Assembly (NCBI RefSeq): GCF_003952185.1
Contig: NZ_RXFS01000006.1
Span: 62,001-126,000, forward strand
DNA length: 64,000 bases
Direction: 5' to 3'
Source: Variovorax sp. 679
GTDB lineage: Bacteria > Pseudomonadota > Gammaproteobacteria > Burkholderiales > Burkholderiaceae_C
Made by a program: the position numbers and the translations under genes. This document shows positions 25,703 to 34,312 of this stretch, piece after piece. Every line of letters begins with the position of its first letter. Position 1 is the first letter of the stretch. The notes under the pieces are model-generated. The model had not been told where the DNA came from. It saw nothing but the letters and a program-made list of their open reading frames with translations, and did not search any database.

Positions 25703-26959
25703 TCATGCGGAGCGCCTCGCAGGTTGCGAACCGGGCCTGTGCGCCGGAGCGACGCGCGCACGGCCACCCTTCTCGGCCCAGGTGCGGGTCCAGCGGATCT
25801 GCATCACGCGCATCACGCCCAGCATCACCAGCGACAGCGCCGCGAAGAAGACGAAGCCCCAGAGGTAGCTGCCCAGGTACTGCTTCGACAGGCCCATGGC
25901 GTTGGGCACGAGGCCGCCGCCCAGCGCGCCGATCTCGCCGATCATCGAGCCGGCCACCGCCGTGCTCGCGGGCCAGCGCAGCGGCACCAGCTGGAACAGC
26001 GCGCCGTTGCCCGCGCCCAGCGCGGCGAAGCACACGATGAGCACCAGCGTGGTGACGGTCAGCGAGCCTGAAGAAAAACCCACCAGCACGAGGCTCACGG
26101 CCACTACCAGCAGCACCACGGTGAGCGTGTTGACGCCGCCCCAGCGGTCGGAGATCCAGCCGCCCACGATGCGCACCGCCGCGCCCATGAAGGCCGCGAG
26201 CATGGTCAGCTGGCCCGCCTGCACCTTGCTCACGCCGAACTGGTCGTAGTAGTACGAGGGCAGGAAGGTCGTGAGGCCGATGAAGCCGCCGAAGGTCACG
26301 CCGTAGATCAGGCTGAACACCCAGCCGTCCTTCTCGAACAGGCAGGCGATGTGCTCGCGGAAGCTCGAATGGGCGTTCACATCCGGCGGCTCCTTGGCGA
26401 AGAGCACCATCACCACCATCGGGATGAGGATGGCGATGGCGGCCACGCCGTACACCGCCTGCCAGCCCAGCCAGTTCGCCAGCGGCGGCGCCACCAGCAC
26501 CGACACGGCCGTGCCCACGTTGCCCGCGCCCACCAGGCCCATGGCCAGGCCCTTGTGCTGCGGCGGGAACCAGCCCGAGCCCAGCGACAGCGCCACGCCG
26601 AAGCTCGCGCCCGCGATGCCCAGCAGCACGCCCATGGCGAGCAGGTCGTTGAAGCTCTTGACGAAGAAGAAGCCGAAGAGCATCGCCACCGCGATCAGCG
26701 CCATCTCGACCAGCGTGGCCTTCTTGCGGCCGATGTACTGCGAGAGGATGCCCAGCGGAAAGCGCATGAGTGCGCCCGCGATGATCGGCACCGACAGCAT
26801 CAGGCCCTTCTGCGCCGGCGAGAGGTTGAAGGTCTCGCCGATGAAGGGCGCCATGGCGCCGTTCAGCACCCAGATGCAGCAGGAGAACGAGAAGTACAGG
26901 AAGGCCGCGAACAGTGTCGGACTGTGGCCTGACTGCAAGAAATTCCTGAAACCGGACAT
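25703..26959 (-). CDS. narK: NarK-type nitrate/nitrite transporter (MFS)
   Basis: 418-residue major facilitator of the nitrate/nitrite porter family with 12 predicted spans. The first loop has the family arginine (MRFPLGILSQYIGRKKA) and a nitrate-signature-like GLVGAGNVGTA appears in TM5. It would import nitrate, or exchange nitrate for nitrite. An in-frame TTG at 26968 exists; the ATG at 26959 is preferred. It is transcribed alone from a sigma-54-type promoter (27151-27167) with a leader of about 180 nt, much like nrtA. It duplicates the function of the ABC transporter in this island. Confidence 0.9.
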   Translation of the reverse strand: MSGFRNFLQSGHSPTLFAAFLYFSFSCCIWVLNGAMAPFIGETFNLSPAQKGLMLSVPIIAGALMRFPLGILSQYIGRKKATLVEMALIAVAMLFGFFFVKSFNDLLAMGVLLGIAGASFGVALSLGSGWFPPQHKGLAMGLVGAGNVGTAVSVLVAPPLANWLGWQAVYGVAAIAILIPMVVMVLFAKEPPDVNAHSSFREHIACLFEKDGWVFSLIYGVTFGGFIGLTTFLPSYYYDQFGVSKVQAGQLTMLAAFMGAAVRIVGGWISDRWGGVNTLTVVLLVVAVSLVLVGFSSGSLTVTTLVLIVCFAALGAGNGALFQLVPLRWPASTAVAGSMIGEIGALGGGLVPNAMGLSKQYLGSYLWGFVFFAALSLVMLGVMRVMQIRWTRTWAEKGGRARVAPAHRPGSQPARRSA

Positions 26960-27120
26960 GGCGTTCAAAGATGCGAAAAGCCGCGGCGCGACCCTGGAGA
27001 GGTCGTGTCGACGGACGGGGTTGGGGGCGGAGTGCCGGCAGCGGACGCTGTCGGCGTGGAGGTGCGCGCGGCCTGTGCAAGACCGAGCCGGATGCAGGAG
27101 CCTGCAGCCTCTTCACCAAA

Positions 27121-27140
27121 GCGGTGCTTCGTTACACCGC
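27121..27140 (-). promoter_or_regulatory. ANTAR-type hexaloop hairpin at the start of the narK leader
   Basis: On the minus strand GCGGTGT pairs with GCACCGC around the six-base loop AACGAA, which has A at position 1 and G at position 4 as in RNA targets of ANTAR antiterminators. It begins within a base or two of the predicted +1. A matching second hairpin and a clear U-tailed terminator are not obvious; GCCGCGGCTTTT at 26979-26990 is a weak terminator candidate. Confidence 0.5.
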
Positions 27141-27150
27141 GCCCTGTTTC

Positions 27151-27167
27151 ATGCAAGAGGCGTGCCC
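27151..27167 (-). promoter_or_regulatory. narK: Sigma-54 promoter for narK
   Basis: The minus strand reads GGGCACGCCTCTTGCAT. GG and GC are separated by exactly ten bases, and GGCAC/TTGCA match the -24/-12 consensus. The predicted start is near 27141, leaving a leader of about 180 nt to narK. Confidence 0.7.
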
Positions 27168-27179
27168 GCGGGTTCGCGC

Positions 27180-27195
27180 TGGCGTGGCCTATGCT
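27180..27195 (+). promoter_or_regulatory. Weak sigma-54-like promoter for the ANTAR/P-box gene
   Basis: TGGCGTGGCCTATGCT has GG-N10-GC spacing and would start transcription near 27206, 23 bases before the ATG. The match outside GG and GC is partial. Confidence 0.3.
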
Positions 27196-27228
27196 CGCGG
27201 TGCGTTCCCACACCGCTTTCCCACGAAG

Positions 27229-28506
27229 ATGTCGCTTCTTGTTGTCCTGCCCGATGAACCCGCCGGCCTCGTGCTGCCAGAGGCGCTTGCGCAGGCGCTG
27301 TCCGGCGCCGGGCTCGAGGTGCTGGGCCTTGCGGACTGCGGCGGCTTCGCGCGGCAGGTCGAGGCGCTGGCTCCCCGGCAGGCGCTGATCTGGTTGCCCG
27401 TGGTTACGCCTGCGTTGCTCGATGCCTTGCGAGCATGGTCCGGCCTGCCGCCGTGCGCGCTGAGCCTTGCCAGCGCGCCATTGAGCGGTGCCCAGCACGA
27501 AGAACTGGTCGGGCTCGGCGTCGATGCGTGGATGCAGATCGACGCCTTCGATGCCGGATCGATCGCCGCTTTGACCGCCCGCGCCCAAGCTCGCTGGCAG
27601 CGCGAGGCCGCCCTGCGCACCGAACTGGAGAGCCTGCGCACCCGCATGGACGAACGCAAGTGGGTCGACCGCGCCAAGGGCCTGCTGATGTCCGCGCGCG
27701 GCATCGGAGAGGACGAGGCCTTCGGGTTGCTGCGTGGCGCCGCGATGCATGCCAACCTGCGGCTTGGCGAGGTGTCGCGCTCGGTCATCGAGGCGGCGCA
27801 GTGGGCCGATGCGATCAACCGCGCCGGGCAGCTGCGCATGCTCTCGCAGCGGCTGGTGCGCGTGGCTGCGCAACTGCTGGGCGGCATCGATGCGCAGCGG
27901 GCGAGGGTGCTGCGCACGCAGTCGGCCGAGCGGGTGCAGCAGAACCTCGATCACCTGGCGACCCTCGGGCTCGGTGCGGCTGGTGCGCAGGCGCTCGAGG
28001 AAGCGCAAGCGGCATGGAGCGGGCTCGCCGCCGCGCTGACGGCACGGCCCACGGCGGAAGGGCTGGCCGACATCGACCGGCGCGCCGACGTGCTGCTGGC
28101 CGCCGCCGAAGCCCTGACCGAGGCGCTCGAAACCTCGGGGGCGCGGCGCGCGCTGCGCATCGTCAACATCTGCGGGCGGCAGCGCATGCGTGCGCAGCGG
28201 CTGGCCAAGGACGCGCTGCTGGCCGCCGCGCTGAAAGAGAAAGCCGCGAACGCGCGGTTGGTGCCGACCATGGCCGAGTTCGAGGCCGCGTTGCTCGAAC
28301 TGGAGCACGCGCCGCTCAGCACCACCGAGATCCGCGCCGCGCTGGCCAGCGCCCGCGACGAATGGCTGCGGCTGGTCGGCGGCGTGCAGGCACTCGACAG
28401 CGCCGACGGCCGCGCCACGCTGGTGCGTTCCAGCGAGGTGCTGGTCGACACCTTCGAGCGCCTTACGGCGTCGTACGAGCACAGCCTCCAGGTCATCATG
28501 TCTTGA
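27229..28506 (+). CDS. ANTAR RNA-binding protein fused to two P-box (NarX/PilJ-like) sensor modules
   Basis: 425 residues, no signal peptide, predicted cytoplasmic. Residues 1-125 look like a degenerate receiver; the strand that would end in the phosphorylated Asp reads QALIWLP. A coiled segment leads into an ANTAR domain at about 130-192 (DERKWVDRAKGLLMSARGIG). Unlike NasT, the protein then continues with two PilJ-type modules bearing P-box motifs INRAGQLRMLSQRL at 196-209 and VNICGRQRMRAQRL at 312-325. A nitrate- or nitrite-gated antiterminator acting on leaders such as nrtA or narK is the natural inference. It is divergent from narK across 269 bp and convergent with nrtD. Confidence 0.8.
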   Translation: MSLLVVLPDEPAGLVLPEALAQALSGAGLEVLGLADCGGFARQVEALAPRQALIWLPVVTPALLDALRAWSGLPPCALSLASAPLSGAQHEELVGLGVDAWMQIDAFDAGSIAALTARAQARWQREAALRTELESLRTRMDERKWVDRAKGLLMSARGIGEDEAFGLLRGAAMHANLRLGEVSRSVIEAAQWADAINRAGQLRMLSQRLVRVAAQLLGGIDAQRARVLRTQSAERVQQNLDHLATLGLGAAGAQALEEAQAAWSGLAAALTARPTAEGLADIDRRADVLLAAAEALTEALETSGARRALRIVNICGRQRMRAQRLAKDALLAAALKEKAANARLVPTMAEFEAALLELEHAPLSTTEIRAALASARDEWLRLVGGVQALDSADGRATLVRSSEVLVDTFERLTASYEHSLQVIMS

Positions 28507-28534
28507 CGCCGTTGGTGCTGGCGCGCGTACAGCG

Positions 28535-29344
28535 TCAGGCCGCGACCTTCTCCACGTGCGTCTGGCGCGTGTAGAGGAAGTCGATCACCGCCTTGCGGGC
28601 GTGCACGTAGACCGGATCCTCGGCCAGCTCGACACGGTTGCGCGGGCGCGGAATGTCCACCGAAAGCACCTCGCCGATGGTGGCTGCCGGCCCGTTGGTC
28701 AGCATCACGATGCGGTCGCTCAGCAGCACGGCCTCGTCGACGTCGTGCGTGACCATGACGACAGTGCTGTGCGTCTTCTGCACGATGGCCAGCAGCTCGT
28801 CCTGCAGCTTGGCGCGGGTGAGTGCGTCGAGCGCGCCGAAGGGCTCGTCCATCAGCAGCACCTTGGGTTCCATCGACAGCGCGCGCGCAATGCCCACGCG
28901 CTGCTTCATGCCGCCGGAGATTTCGCCGGGGCGCTTCTGCGCGGCGGGCGTGAGGCCGACCAGCGCCAGCGCGGCGTCGGTGCGAGCACGAAGCTGCGCC
29001 TTGCTCTCGGTGGCCGCGAACACGCGCTCGACCGCGAGGTAGACGTTCTCGAAGCAGGTGAGCCAGGGCAACAGCGAGTGGTTCTGGAACACCACCGCGC
29101 GCTCGGGGCCGGGGCCCTTGATCTCCTTGTTGGCGCACAACAGCGAGCCTTCGGTGGGCGTGGTGAGCCCGGCGATCAGGTTCAGCAGCGTCGACTTGCC
29201 GCAGCCCGAGTGGCCGATGAGCGTGATGAACTCGCCCTTGGCCACGTTCAGGTTCACGTCGCGCAGTGCGACGAAGCGGCCCTTGGGCGTCTTGAAAGCC
29301 TGCTCGACGCCGTGGATCTCGATGTACTTGCTGTCGTCGGTCAT
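28535..29344 (-). CDS. nrtD: Nitrate ABC transporter ATP-binding protein
   Basis: 269-residue ABC ATPase. Walker A is GHSGCGKST, the signature ISGGMKQR, and Walker B VLLMDEPFGALD, with the H-loop in VTHDVDEA. It belongs to the nitrate/sulfonate/taurine importer group and pairs with the permease whose stop it overlaps (ATGA). Last gene of the nrtABD operon. It lacks the extra substrate-binding-like C-terminal domain found in cyanobacterial NrtC. Confidence 0.92.
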   Translation of the reverse strand: MTDDSKYIEIHGVEQAFKTPKGRFVALRDVNLNVAKGEFITLIGHSGCGKSTLLNLIAGLTTPTEGSLLCANKEIKGPGPERAVVFQNHSLLPWLTCFENVYLAVERVFAATESKAQLRARTDAALALVGLTPAAQKRPGEISGGMKQRVGIARALSMEPKVLLMDEPFGALDALTRAKLQDELLAIVQKTHSTVVMVTHDVDEAVLLSDRIVMLTNGPAATIGEVLSVDIPRPRNRVELAEDPVYVHARKAVIDFLYTRQTHVEKVAA

Positions 29345-30270
29345 GACTTCACCTCTTCGAACGTGAATGCCGTTGCCAGCTTGATGAGCGCGAACTCCAG
29401 CACCAGCCCCACGATGCCGATCACGAAGATCGCGATGATGATGTTGGCGACGTTGAGGTTGTTCCACTCGTCCCACACCCAGAAGCCGATGCCGACGCCG
29501 CCGGTGAGCATCTCGGCCGCCACGATCACCAGCCAGGCGGTGCCCACGGCCAGCCGCACGCCGGTCAGCATGTAGGGCAGCACGGCGGGGAAGAGGATCT
29601 TGGTGAGGATCTTCCATTCGCTGAGGTTCAGCACCTTGGCCACGTTCATGTAGTCGGTGGGCACGCGCTGCACGCCCACGGCGGTGTTGATGACCATCGG
29701 CCAGATCGAGCAGATGAAGATGGTCCAGATGGCCGCCGGGTTGGCGCCCTTGAACACCAGCAGGCCGATGGGCAGCCAGGCCAGCGGCGACACGGGGCGC
29801 AGCAGGCTGATCAGCGGATTGAACATGCGCGAGAGGAACTCGAAGCGTCCGATGGCGAAGCCGGCCGGAATGCCGACCAGCGCCGCGAGCCCGAAACCCA
29901 GCGCCACGCGCTGCAGCGACGAGAGCACGTTCCAGCCCACGCCCTGGTCGTTGGGGCCCTTGCTGTAGAACGGGTCGCTGAACACCGTCACGGCCTGCTG
30001 CCAGGTGGCTGCGGGCGTGGGGAAGCCGGTGGTGCTCTTCATGGCCACCACCTCCCAGATCAGCAGCAGCAGGCCGAAGCCGGCGAGCGGCGGCAGCACG
30101 CACATCCAGAAGGCGCGCAGGTCGATGGGTGTGCGCGTCCGCGGCTCGGGTGCCGGGGCGGGCGTGGGCTGGGGGGCGGCCGCAACAGGGGCTGCCGGCC
30201 TGGCCGCGACGGAAGGGGCCACCTGTGCGGCGGCTACCTCCAGCGGTGAGTGAAAGACTGCGCTGACCAT
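29341..30270 (-). CDS. nrtB: Nitrate ABC transporter permease
   Basis: 309-residue inner-membrane permease. The first 50 residues form an Ala/Pro-rich cytoplasmic extension. About six membrane segments follow, with the EAA-loop-like [20 protein letters not shown] and a C-terminal binding-protein-dependent transport signature. ATG 30270 is chosen because AGGGAG lies seven bases upstream; the alternative ATG at 30288 overlaps the nrtA stop. Works with NrtA and NrtD for high-affinity nitrate uptake. Confidence 0.92.
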   Translation of the reverse strand: MVSAVFHSPLEVAAAQVAPSVAARPAAPVAAAPQPTPAPAPEPRTRTPIDLRAFWMCVLPPLAGFGLLLLIWEVVAMKSTTGFPTPAATWQQAVTVFSDPFYSKGPNDQGVGWNVLSSLQRVALGFGLAALVGIPAGFAIGRFEFLSRMFNPLISLLRPVSPLAWLPIGLLVFKGANPAAIWTIFICSIWPMVINTAVGVQRVPTDYMNVAKVLNLSEWKILTKILFPAVLPYMLTGVRLAVGTAWLVIVAAEMLTGGVGIGFWVWDEWNNLNVANIIIAIFVIGIVGLVLEFALIKLATAFTFEEVKS

Positions 30271-30280
30271 GGTGTTCTCC

Positions 30281-31525
30281 CTATGCATGGAGCTTGAACG
30301 ACTCGGCGTACTTCTTCGGGTCCTTGCCGTCCCAGACCGAGCCGTCGAACAGCTTGCTGGTGCGCATGACTTCCTTGGGCACCGGCGTCTGCGTGGCGGC
30401 GGCGGCCTGCTTGTAGATGTCGATGCGGTTGATCTCGGTGGCCACCTTCAGGTAGTCGGGGTGCTCCTTCAGCAGGCCCCAGCGCTTGTGCTGCGTGAGG
30501 AACCACATGCCGTCAGACAGGTACGGGAAGGTCACGGCACCGCCGTTGTAGAACTTCATGTGGTTGGGGTCGTCCCAGCTCTTGCCGAGGCCGTTGGTGT
30601 AGCGGCCCAGGATGCGCTGGTTGATGGCGTCCACGCTGGTGTTGACGTAGCTCTTGTCGGCGATGGTCTCGGCCATCTTGTTCTTGTTCTGCAGGCCGGC
30701 GTCGATCCACTTGCTGGCCTCGAGGATGGCGGCGGTCACGGCGCGTGCGGTGTTCGGGTACTTCTTCGCGAACTCGGCCGTGGTGCCGAGCACCTTCTCG
30801 GGGTGGTCCTTCCAGATGTCCTGCGTGGTGATGGCCGTGATGCCGATGCCGTCCATGATGGCGCGCTGGCCCCAGGGCTCGCCCACGCAGTAGCCGTCCA
30901 TGTTGCCCACGCGCATGTTGGCCACCATCTGGGGAGGCGGCACGGTGATGTTCTTCACGTCCTTGAACGGGTCGATGCCGGCCGACGCGAGCCAGTAGTA
31001 GAGCCACATGGCGTGCGTGCCGGTGGGGAAGGTCTGCGCGAAGGTGTATTCGCGCTTCTCGCTGGCGATGAGCTTGGCGAGCGAGGCCGCATCGACCGCG
31101 CCCTTGTCTGCGAGCTTCTTCGACAGCGTGATGGCCTGGCCGTTGTTGTTGAGGGTCATGAGCACGGCCATGTCCTTCTTCGGGCCGCTCAGGCCGAGGT
31201 GCATGCCGTAGACCAGGCCGTAGAGCACGTGGGCGAAATCCAGCTCGCCGTTGGCCAGCTTGTCGCGCACGCCGGCCCAGCTGGCTTCCTTGCTGGGCAC
31301 GATCTTCACGCCGTACTTCTTGTCGATGCCCAGCACCGAGGCCATCACCACGCTGGCGCAGTCGGTCAGCGGGATGAAGCCGATCTTCACTTCTTCCTTC
31401 TCGGGCTTGTCCGAGCCCTGGGCCCAGACGGCCGCGCGCAGGGCGGGATCGATGCCCACTGCGCCGATGGCTGCGGCTTGCAGGACGCGGCGTCGGCTGA
31501 GGCGGGTTTTGAGCAGGTCGGTCAT
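30281..31525 (-). CDS. nrtA: Nitrate ABC transporter substrate-binding protein (Tat signal)
   Basis: 414-residue periplasmic binding protein of the NrtA/CmpA/NasF group. The N-terminus has a twin-arginine motif ([14 protein letters not shown]) and mature sequence starts near AQGSDK. Family text includes [29 protein letters not shown] and [23 protein letters not shown] 31525 matches the Tat signal; the upstream in-frame extension runs through the leader terminator and is rejected. Expression appears to be controlled twice: sigma-54 initiation at about 31706, then antitermination in the 181-nt leader. Confidence 0.95.
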   Translation of the reverse strand: MTDLLKTRLSRRRVLQAAAIGAVGIDPALRAAVWAQGSDKPEKEEVKIGFIPLTDCASVVMASVLGIDKKYGVKIVPSKEASWAGVRDKLANGELDFAHVLYGLVYGMHLGLSGPKKDMAVLMTLNNNGQAITLSKKLADKGAVDAASLAKLIASEKREYTFAQTFPTGTHAMWLYYWLASAGIDPFKDVKNITVPPPQMVANMRVGNMDGYCVGEPWGQRAIMDGIGITAITTQDIWKDHPEKVLGTTAEFAKKYPNTARAVTAAILEASKWIDAGLQNKNKMAETIADKSYVNTSVDAINQRILGRYTNGLGKSWDDPNHMKFYNGGAVTFPYLSDGMWFLTQHKRWGLLKEHPDYLKVATEINRIDIYKQAAAATQTPVPKEVMRTSKLFDGSVWDGKDPKKYAESFKLHA

Positions 31526-31566
31526 GGGGCGGGGCTCCGGTTGAAGACAAACAACAAACAAGAAAT

Positions 31567-31639
31567 GCAAAAACGAAAAGGCGTCCGCACCGCGCAGGGG
31601 CTGCTCGAAAACGAGCCCTTGCGGGATGGGGACGCCTTT
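31567..31639 (-). terminator. Leader terminator upstream of nrtA (probable antitermination target)
   Basis: On the minus strand AAAGGCGTCC (31630-31639) pairs with GGACGCCTTT (31577-31586), enclosing a second stem GCTCG-TTTT-CGAGC. The outer arm is followed by TTTTCGTTTTT. It precedes the nrtA start by about 40 nt, so unless bypassed it would stop transcription of nrtABD. Confidence 0.8.
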
Positions 31640-31655
31640 GTCCGGTTCGGTGGGA

Positions 31656-31675
31656 GACACCCGCCGTTGGGTGCC
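31656..31675 (-). promoter_or_regulatory. ANTAR-type hexaloop hairpin in the nrtA leader
   Basis: GGCACCC pairs with GGGTGTC (one G-T pair) around the six-base loop AACGGC, which has A1 and G4, the invariant bases of ANTAR-recognised hairpins. It lies 16 bases before the terminator's 5' arm. Confidence 0.65.
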
Positions 31676-31716
31676 GCCTGCCTGAAGGCCCATCGAGGGC
31701 CTGTGAACTTGTTGCT

Positions 31717-31732
31717 TGCAAGCGGTGTGCCA
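31717..31732 (-). promoter_or_regulatory. nrtA: Sigma-54 promoter for nrtABD
   Basis: The minus strand reads TGGCACACCGCTTGCA, matching the -24/-12 consensus TGGCAC-N5-TTGCA exactly with GG-N10-GC spacing. The predicted start is near 31706. Confidence 0.8.
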
Positions 31733-31823
31733 GCTCTGCGATATACCGGCTGCTATCAGGAAAGTAGCTGGATGCGGCAGGGCTTCGCGGGTGAAGGACC
31801 GATCGGGCCGGCAGGTGCCGATG

Positions 31824-31838
31824 GCACGGTTGTTGTGC
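31824..31838. promoter_or_regulatory. Candidate NtrC enhancer site
   Basis: GCAC-N7-GTGC palindrome about 100 bp upstream of the nrtA sigma-54 promoter, the usual enhancer distance. Only the outer four bases of each half match the NtrC consensus, so the call is moderate. Confidence 0.45.
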
Positions 31839-31867
31839 GGTGCACCAAGTTGAACGGCGCGGCCGCC

Positions 31868-33133
31868 TCAACGCGGCGGTGCGCGGTCGAGCATGGGCAG
31901 GTAGTCGGCCATCGCCAGCATCGACTCGGCCACGTCGACCAGGCGGCGCTTCTGGTTCATGGCGGTCTGCCGCAGCATCTTGTGGGCTTCTTCCTCGCTG
32001 AGGCGGCGATGCGCCATCAGCAGGCCCTTGGCGCGCTCGACGATCTTGCGTTCGTTGAGCGAGGCGCGCACGGTCTCGAGCTCGTCGCTCATGGCCTGCA
32101 GGCGGTGCGACTGCTCCTGGACCATGTCGAGCACCGAGCGCTCGAGGTGGCGGCCGAACTGGGCGGGCGCGGCCGCCTGCGCGTCGGCATCGTCGAAGAA
32201 GAGGGCGCCGGCCTGCGGCGTCAGCGTGTCGAGCAGCTGCCGGTATTCGCGCAACTCGCTGCGGGCCTGCGCGGTCTTGTGCTCGCACAGCGCGCGCAGG
32301 TCGGCGGCCAGGCGGTCCTCGACGGTCTTCATGGCGTCGATGCGGCGGGTGCAGCAGTCGAACCAGGCCTGGCTGAGCGGCACGTCGGCCGGCGCGGAGA
32401 CGGTGCCGCGCCGGCGGATGCGCTCGAGCTCGGCCACTTCGGTGTCGGGCTGGCTTTCGCGCCAGAGCGCGAGCACGGCCTCGCCCGAGAAATCGGTGAA
32501 CACCTGGAAGCAGCGCTCCTGCGATTCGATGAGGTGCAGCCATTGCAGGCGCTGCGCGTCTTCGCTGCGGCCCAGGGCGAGCGTGGCGGCACCGAAGGCG
32601 CGCTCCTGGCCGGCGAACTCCTTGCCCTGCATGAAGTTGAACATCGCGACCAGCAGGCGCGAGATCTCGGGGTCGGTGGCGCCGTCGGCCGCCTCGAACA
32701 CCACCGAGAGCAGGCCGGCGACGAGCTTGGCGAAGGCAGCGGTCGACTGCGCCGGCTTCAGCTCGAACGCATCGATCCGGCGGCGCAGGCCGGGCAGGGC
32801 GTCCAGGCCCGGCAGCACCCAGGCGATTCGGCTGAACAGGCGTGCGTTGTTGCCCGCGTCCGAGCCGCGGTGGTAGTTGTCGGCCTCGAGCTGGTCGAAG
32901 CAGGTGCGGACCTCCTGCTCGAGCGCCATGCATTCGGCGATCTGCGGGCCGCGCTGGTCGGCGAAGCGGCCGCCGCGCGAGGTGAGGAACATGTTCGACA
33001 TGCCGCGCTCGCGCTGCAGCGCGTGAACCAGCCGGCCGATCACGCCCACCAGCTCGCTGGTGCGGGCGAGCCGGTCCAGCTCGTCGATTTCGCAGCGGCG
33101 GGCAGCGATGAGGAAGCTCAGTCCGGATTTCAT
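31868..33133 (-). CDS. nasR: NasR-like nitrate/nitrite-responsive antiterminator (NIT + ANTAR)
   Basis: 421 residues. The N-terminal two-thirds is an all-helical NIT-type nitrate/nitrite sensing domain ([21 protein letters not shown] near the start). The C-terminal 60 residues form an ANTAR domain ([26 protein letters not shown], written here across two helices). In Klebsiella, NasR of 393 residues binds nitrate and then the nasF leader RNA to prevent termination. It lies immediately upstream of the nrtA leader. ATG 33133 is chosen; an in-frame GTG at 33163 lies upstream of the predicted sigma-54 start site and would not be in the mRNA. Confidence 0.88.
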   Translation of the reverse strand: MKSGLSFLIAARRCEIDELDRLARTSELVGVIGRLVHALQRERGMSNMFLTSRGGRFADQRGPQIAECMALEQEVRTCFDQLEADNYHRGSDAGNNARLFSRIAWVLPGLDALPGLRRRIDAFELKPAQSTAAFAKLVAGLLSVVFEAADGATDPEISRLLVAMFNFMQGKEFAGQERAFGAATLALGRSEDAQRLQWLHLIESQERCFQVFTDFSGEAVLALWRESQPDTEVAELERIRRRGTVSAPADVPLSQAWFDCCTRRIDAMKTVEDRLAADLRALCEHKTAQARSELREYRQLLDTLTPQAGALFFDDADAQAAAPAQFGRHLERSVLDMVQEQSHRLQAMSDELETVRASLNERKIVERAKGLLMAHRRLSEEEAHKMLRQTAMNQKRRLVDVAESMLAMADYLPMLDRAPPR

Positions 33134-33163
33134 GGTGGGGGCGCGGGGCTCTGGCTCCGTCAC

Positions 33164-33178
33164 TGCAACATCCGTGCC
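33164..33178 (-). promoter_or_regulatory. nasR: Sigma-54 promoter for nasR
   Basis: The minus strand reads GGCACGGATGTTGCA, the full GGCACG-N4-TTGCA consensus with GG-N10-GC spacing. The predicted start near 33153 leaves a 20-base leader before ATG 33133. Confidence 0.7.
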
Positions 33179-33250
33179 TCGGGACGCGGAAATCGTCGTC
33201 GCTTGCCCCTTCGCGGGCGCCGGCAGGGGGTGCCGCCTACACTCGGCGGC

Positions 33251-34312
33251 ATGCTCTTGTTGGGAATCGAATCATCCTGCGACGAAACCGGCGTGGCGCT
33301 GGTCGAGTCGCAAGGCGACGCGCTGCCGCTGCTGCGTTCGCACGCATTGCACAGCCAGATCGCCATGCACCAGGCCTACGGCGGCGTGGTGCCCGAACTG
33401 GCGAGCCGCGACCACATCCGTCGCGTGCTGCCGCTGACCGAGGCCGTCATGGCCGAAGCAGGGCGCTCGCTCGAAGAGATCGACGTGGTGGCCTATACGC
33501 GCGGGCCCGGGCTGGCGGGCGCTCTGCTGGTGGGCGCCGGCGTGGCCTGCGCGCTGGGCGTTGCGCTGGGCAAGCCGGTGCTTGGAGTGCATCACCTCGA
33601 AGGGCATCTGCTGTCGCCGTTCCTGAGCGCCGATCCGCCGGAGTTTCCGTTCGTCGCGCTGCTGGTTTCGGGCGGCCACACGCAGCTGATGCGCGTGGAC
33701 GGCGTGGGCCGCTACGAGCTGCTTGGCGAGACCATCGACGATGCTGCTGGCGAAGCATTCGACAAGAGCGCCAAGCTCATGGGCCTGCCGTATCCCGGCG
33801 GGCCGTGGCTGGCGAAGCTGGCTGAAGGCGGCGATGCCGTGGCCTTCAAGCTGCCGCGTCCGCTGCTGCACAGCGGCGATCTCGATTTTTCCTTTGCCGG
33901 CTTGAAGACGGCCGTGCTCACGCAGGCCAAGAAGCTCGGCGACCAGCTCGAGGCCCGCAAGGCGGACCTGGCCGCGTCCACGCAGGCGGCCATCGTCGAG
34001 GTGCTGCTGAAGAAATCGCTTGCCGCGCTCGACCAGACCGGCCTCAAGCGGCTGGTGGTGGCCGGTGGGGTGGGGGCCAACAGGAGCCTGCGCGAGCAAC
34101 TGAATGCCGCGTGTGCGAAGCGCAAGGTGCGCGTGCACTACCCCGAGCTGCACCTGTGCACCGACAACGGCGCCATGATCGCCATGGCCGCCGCGATGCG
34201 CCTGCAGTCGGGCCTGTCGCAGGCTAGCGAGCGCTATGCCTTCGACGTCAGGCCGCGATGGCCCATGGCGTCGCTTTCGCTGCCTGAGGCCGCGTTACCT
34301 GAGACTGCGTAA
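33251..34312 (+). CDS. tsaD: tRNA N6-adenosine threonylcarbamoyltransferase
   Basis: 353-residue TsaD/Kae1/Qri7 enzyme, which transfers threonylcarbamoyl to A37 of ANN-decoding tRNAs with TsaB and TsaE. Typical elements are [14 protein letters not shown] at the N-terminus, the metal-binding [16 protein letters not shown], and [11 protein letters not shown]. It is divergent from nasR. Its last 65 bp overlap the end of the opposite-strand hydrolase gene. Confidence 0.96.
   Translation: MLLLGIESSCDETGVALVESQGDALPLLRSHALHSQIAMHQAYGGVVPELASRDHIRRVLPLTEAVMAEAGRSLEEIDVVAYTRGPGLAGALLVGAGVACALGVALGKPVLGVHHLEGHLLSPFLSADPPEFPFVALLVSGGHTQLMRVDGVGRYELLGETIDDAAGEAFDKSAKLMGLPYPGGPWLAKLAEGGDAVAFKLPRPLLHSGDLDFSFAGLKTAVLTQAKKLGDQLEARKADLAASTQAAIVEVLLKKSLAALDQTGLKRLVVAGGVGANRSLREQLNAACAKRKVRVHYPELHLCTDNGAMIAMAAAMRLQSGLSQASERYAFDVRPRWPMASLSLPEAALPETA

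Larger units (their letters stand above)
31526..31867 (-). promoter_or_regulatory. 342-bp regulatory gap between nasR and nrtA
   Basis: No gene is supported here. On the minus strand it holds, in order, a GCAC-N7-GTGC site resembling an NtrC enhancer (31824-31838), a sigma-54 promoter (31717-31732), a first hairpin AGGCCC-TCGAT-GGGCCT (31686-31702), an ANTAR-type hexaloop hairpin (31656-31675), an intrinsic terminator (31567-31639) and a GGAG ribosome site before the nrtA ATG. The first hairpin has a five-base loop and so does not strictly meet the ANTAR loop rule. Confidence 0.75.

Noticed and set aside
27197..27216. Inverted repeat GCGGTG/CACCGC between narK and the ANTAR/P-box gene, considered as an NtrC site
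   Set aside because: The half-site orientation is the reverse of the GCAC-N7-GTGC pattern and spacing is eight, so no regulator is assigned.
31526..31693. In-frame N-terminal extension of nrtA
   Set aside because: It translates the leader hairpin and terminator; the Tat signal starts properly at 31525.
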